From CAZODA01 sp964578485 (GTDB lineage: Bacteria > Bacteroidota > Bacteroidia > Bacteroidales > Marinilabiliaceae), in the NCBI GenBank assembly GCA_964578485.1, contig CAZODA010000047.1, positions 1 to 24,442 of the forward strand: a stretch of 24,442 bases of DNA, written 5' to 3'. Position numbers and translations under genes: made by a program. The notes under the pieces were generated by a model that was not told where the DNA came from, did no database searches, and saw only the letters and a program-made list of their open reading frames with translations. Below, piece after piece: positions 24,093-24,442 of the stretch. Positions within the stretch are counted from its first letter, which is position 1. Each line of letters starts with the position of its first letter.

Positions 24093-24442
24093 AATAACAT
24101 TCTTAAAAAAATATTATCAATATTACTACATTCTTTTTAAATTTTCTATCTCATTTCAATAGTATCCGGTAAAATGTCAGTTATCAGTCATCAGTAAACA
24201 GTTTTGGGTTTCGAGTTTAGAGTTTAGAGTTTCGCGTCATCAATGATCAGTTATCAGTAAACAATAAAAAGGAGTTTGAGTTTGGGTTTAGAGTTTAGAG
24301 TTTAGAGTTTAGGGTTTCGGGGCATCAATGATCAGTCAACAGTAAACAGTAAAAATCAGTCATCAATGAACAGTCATCAGTAAACAATAAAAAGGAGTTT
24401 GAGTTTGGGGTTAAGAGTTTTGGGTTTAGAGTTTAGAGTTTC
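24093..24442. repeat. Intergenic degenerate repeats at the right edge
   Basis: No gene is supported past the CcsBA start. Bases 24093-24175 are plain AT-rich upstream sequence. From 24176 two modules alternate: an ATCAGT / TCAATGA / CAGTAAACA module, and a GTTT-rich module with tandem TTTAGAG heptamers and variants (about 24214-24231 and 24287-24318). A 34-bp direct repeat occurs at 24253-24286 and 24376-24409, a third, inverted copy being at 180-213. The pattern has no constant spacer or conserved repeat edge, so it is not a CRISPR array. Confidence 0.88.
24355..24412 (+). repeat. 58-bp copy of the end repeat (inverted relative to 177-234)
   Basis: Every base matches the reverse complement of 177-234 when compared by eye; the match ends where 24354 (a) faces the complement of 235 (t). 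It includes ATCAGTCATCAATGAACAG, AATAAAAAGGAG and GTTTGAGTTTGGGGTT. Confidence 0.9.

Noticed and set aside
24176..24442. Possible CRISPR array or telomere-like repeat
   Set aside because: Repeat units vary in length and sequence, spacers are not constant and no cas genes are present. TTTAGGG-like heptamers are minor variants among TTTAGAG units and nothing indicates a replicon end.

Overview
The window reads as ordinary chromosome of an AT-rich member of the Bacteroidota, probably a Bacteroidales-type anaerobe or relative. The evidence is the gene families (DUF2723 membrane protein, DUF3108, DUF6427, a ResB-CcsA fusion, a Bacteroidota-style ECF sigma factor with a membrane partner), weak Shine-Dalgarno sequences, and promoters of the TTTG-N19/21-TAnnTTTG type in front of both tRNA genes. 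No phage, transposase, CRISPR array or plasmid gene was seen. Both ends lie in degenerate non-coding repeats that share a 58-bp perfect inverted match, so the window may be a contig that broke at dispersed repeats.

Layout. 1-381: repeats and hairpins, ending in the terminator of the next operon. 382-4572 (minus): a four-gene nucleotide-sugar set, wbpE-wbpD-wbpB-wbpA in transcription order, predicted to turn UDP-GlcNAc into UDP-2,3-diacetamido-2,3-dideoxy-glucuronic acid for surface polysaccharide. 4798-6045 (minus): metK. Its leader (about 6046-6212) holds a SAM-II-like pseudoknot followed by a hairpin, which suggests feedback control by SAM. 6422-8071 (plus): tsaB and a DUF3108 protein, then a convergent small outer-membrane barrel (8085-8555, minus) and tRNA-Gln.

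8976-14993 (plus): a tight run of a large DUF2723 GT-C-like membrane protein, a polysaccharide deacetylase with a non-ATG start, purD and a DUF6427 membrane protein. It collides tail to tail, with a 12-bp overlap, with a 1053-residue hybrid sensor histidine kinase (14982-18143, minus). Then, all on minus: a UPF0104 / flippase-like membrane protein, tRNA-Gly, a membrane protein probably acting as anti-sigma factor, an ECF sigma factor, and a fused ResB-CcsA cytochrome c maturation protein (21402-24092).

The genes serve several unrelated jobs: surface sugar synthesis, SAM supply, tRNA modification, purine synthesis, envelope sensing and cytochrome c assembly. I found no large undescribed system. 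The points most worth checking are the metK leader RNA, the inverted end repeats, the pseudo-receiver in the hybrid kinase and the duplicated N-terminal module of the anti-sigma candidate.
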